This document shows, piece after piece, positions 50,656 to 51,900 of a DNA stretch of 51,900 nucleotides. The first letter of the stretch is position 1; every line of letters begins with the position of its first letter. Made by a program: the position numbers and the translations under genes. This DNA is from Bacteroidota bacterium (GTDB taxonomy: Bacteria > Bacteroidota > Ignavibacteria > UBA10030 > BY39), in NCBI GenBank assembly GCA_030017895.1, contig JASEGV010000012.1, forward strand, positions 1 to 51,900. Reading direction: 5' to 3'. Below the pieces are notes generated by a model that saw nothing but the letters and a program-made list of their open reading frames with translations, ran no database searches and had not been told where the DNA came from.

Positions 50656-51677
50656 GAGTATTTTTAGCTACATATCAATCCGTAATGATGCTGAAAGGCG
50701 GTCCTCGCACTCAGGTACTTGAAACCAAAGCCGCGTTGGAAAAGTTGGGCGTGGAGGTGCATTTGTTCGATATGTGGCAAACACTTAAGAAAGGCGACTG
50801 CGATATATTGCACATTTTCGGCAGCGGAATATCTACTTACCATTTTACTCGTGAAGTGTCGAAGTTGGGAATTAAGTTAGTCGTGTCTCCGATCTTTTTC
50901 TCACGACACTCATCTCAATTTATAAAGCGGGTGTTGTGGTTCGACAAGACCGTTCTGAAAAAATTACGCGGCGTATGGACTGACTACGGATTCGTTTCCG
51001 AGATGTGCAAATGGGCTGATGCAGTTTTGCCGAACACGAAAAAAGAGGCAGAGCTAATTGAGTTAGGGCTTGGTGTCCAAAAAGAAAAAATCCATGTTGT
51101 TCCGAACGGCGTCAGCGAAAGGTTTTTAAATGCAGATCCCTCGCTGTTTGTTAAAACTTACGGCATCTCAAACTTTATTTTGAACGTGGGACATATCGGA
51201 CCGGGAAGAAAGAATGTTTTGCGGCTTGTTCGCGCTTTAAACCGTCTTGATAAACCGGCTGTGATTATCGGCAGGATGGAGGCAGGAAAAGAGTTGGATG
51301 CGATTCGCAAAGAAGCAAGTAAACATATTTTATTATTGGATAACATCCCGAACGATTCTGATATGCTCGCTTCTGCGTATGCGGCTTGCGATGTATTTGT
51401 ATTACCTTCTTTGTTCGAGACACCCGGTATTGCTGCGTTAGAAGCCGGACTTGCCGGCGCAAAAATAGTAATTACGAAATACGGTGGAACAGAAGAATAC
51501 TTTGAGGATTTTGCTGAGTATGTTGAACCGACTTCGGCAGATTCAATTGGTGAAGGGATTAGAAAAGCCATTGAAAAACCAAGGGATGGGGGACTGACTA
51601 ACCAAATTAGGGATAATTATTTATGGGCGAAGGTGGGGGAAATGACACTGAGTGCGTACAAGCTTCTATCTAACTGA
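50652..51677 (+). CDS. Family 4 glycosyltransferase
   Basis: 341 residues. Starts with MRVFLATYQSVMMLKGGPRTQVLETKAALEKLGVEVHLFD (in two parts), has a VVPNGVSERFL hinge, FILNVGHIGPGRKNVLRLVRAL, and the donor-site motif LPSLFETPGIAALEAGLAGAKIVIT. It is a GT-B enzyme using a nucleotide sugar. It overlaps the deacetylase-like gene by 4 nt and is the last gene of the block. About 220 bp without a gene follow. Confidence 0.9.
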   Translation: MRVFLATYQSVMMLKGGPRTQVLETKAALEKLGVEVHLFDMWQTLKKGDCDILHIFGSGISTYHFTREVSKLGIKLVVSPIFFSRHSSQFIKRVLWFDKTVLKKLRGVWTDYGFVSEMCKWADAVLPNTKKEAELIELGLGVQKEKIHVVPNGVSERFLNADPSLFVKTYGISNFILNVGHIGPGRKNVLRLVRALNRLDKPAVIIGRMEAGKELDAIRKEASKHILLLDNIPNDSDMLASAYAACDVFVLPSLFETPGIAALEAGLAGAKIVITKYGGTEEYFEDFAEYVEPTSADSIGEGIRKAIEKPRDGGLTNQIRDNYLWAKVGEMTLSAYKLLSN

Positions 51678-51757
51678 AGATGAAATATTTTAAATTAGTT
51701 GTTAAACAAAGTGTTAAGTATATCTCACGGTAGAAGGAATCGGCTTTTTTGTGTTCG

Positions 51758-51787
51758 TTGAAAGAGTAGGTTCGCTGGGTTTATATT
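51758..51787 (+). promoter_or_regulatory. Promoter-like site, orphan in this window
   Basis: TTGAAA (51758-51763), 18-nt spacer, TATATT (51782-51787). It is followed by a GGAGGA at about 51816 with no start codon behind it, so any product is unclear. Confidence 0.3.
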
Positions 51788-51823
51788 ATATCAACAAGTT
51801 GCGGAAAAGTGTGAGAGGAGGAC

Positions 51824-51851
51824 GTAAAATATTTTTTCGTAAAAATTTTAC
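51824..51851. other. AT-rich hairpin downstream of the polysaccharide block
   Basis: GTAAAAT/ATTTTAC arms with an inner TTTTT/AAAAA pairing, then CAAAAAAC. It could be a weak terminator for a transcript from either side. The gap from 51678 to the window end shows no gene. Confidence 0.3.
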
Positions 51852-51860
51852 AAAAAACAC

Positions 51861-51889
51861 TTGACTTTCAATATTAGGGGATGTATATT
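51861..51889 (+). promoter_or_regulatory. Promoter for a gene beyond the window end
   Basis: TTGACT (51861-51866), 17-nt spacer, TATATT (51884-51889), close to the window edge. Confidence 0.55.
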
Positions 51890-51900
51890 AAACCCACAAA

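Overview
This 51.9-kb window is AT-rich bacterial chromosome with no rRNA, tRNA or CRISPR array that I can see. The gene set points to the Bacteroidota/Chlorobi side of the FCB group, most likely an Ignavibacteria-like lineage (inference). The evidence is: type IX secretion C-terminal sorting domains of the 'NYPNPFNPTT' kind, a complete moxR-bat operon, DUF5683 and DUF5916 proteins, a TMEM260-like DUF2723 protein, and promoter-like sites of the form TTGMAA/TTGACW-17-TATATT rather than the Bacteroidia-type TAnnTTTG box.

Layout. 1-393: tail of an IS1380-family transposase. 451-5240 (minus): a two-component locus with a Cache-HAMP histidine kinase, an NtrC-type sigma54 activator that overlaps it, and an output-less response regulator with two receiver domains and a duplicated, cysteine-bearing linker. 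The last gene is preceded by a good sigma54 promoter and a 27-bp palindrome. 5311-12034: accessory region. It has a type IIG restriction-modification protein whose first 586 bp also exist as a truncated upstream copy, an ORF6N protein, a polymerase-beta-type nucleotidyltransferase and several small membrane or unknown proteins. 12125-20896 (minus): moxR, DUF58, a BatD-like/DUF4381-like protein, batA, batB, batC, batD and batE, with a four-helix-bundle gene inserted after moxR and a structured leader upstream.

21225-26721 (plus): metallo-beta-lactamase-fold hydrolase, parA, parB, ridA, a DUF5683 protein, a T9SS-exported protein and a decayed T9SS-exported pseudogene. 26855-33391: spmA/spmB-like membrane proteins, proline dehydrogenase, an OPT oligopeptide transporter, a stand-alone PqqD-like protein and the dipeptidase PepD; together these suggest peptide and proline scavenging. 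33459-42852: an RlmD/RumA-type rRNA methyltransferase, a DUF5916 outer-membrane protein, a MarR regulator, lepA, two tandem signal peptidases and hemW. 42892-51677: a DUF2723 membrane protein, then a tight polysaccharide block (three GT4 glycosyltransferases, a Wzx-like flippase, a polysaccharide-deacetylase-like protein).

The window is also seeded with small dispersed repeats. These include AT-rich 'spacer' repeats that have supplied start-proximal codons of BatD and probably of the DUF4381-like protein, a short STSSGQ-encoding repeat inside the methyltransferase domain, and a nested inverted-repeat element at 34944-35077. I did not find a complete, clearly undescribed multi-gene system. The best leads are the dual-receiver regulator with its sigma54 control region and the mosaic duplication at the restriction-modification locus.
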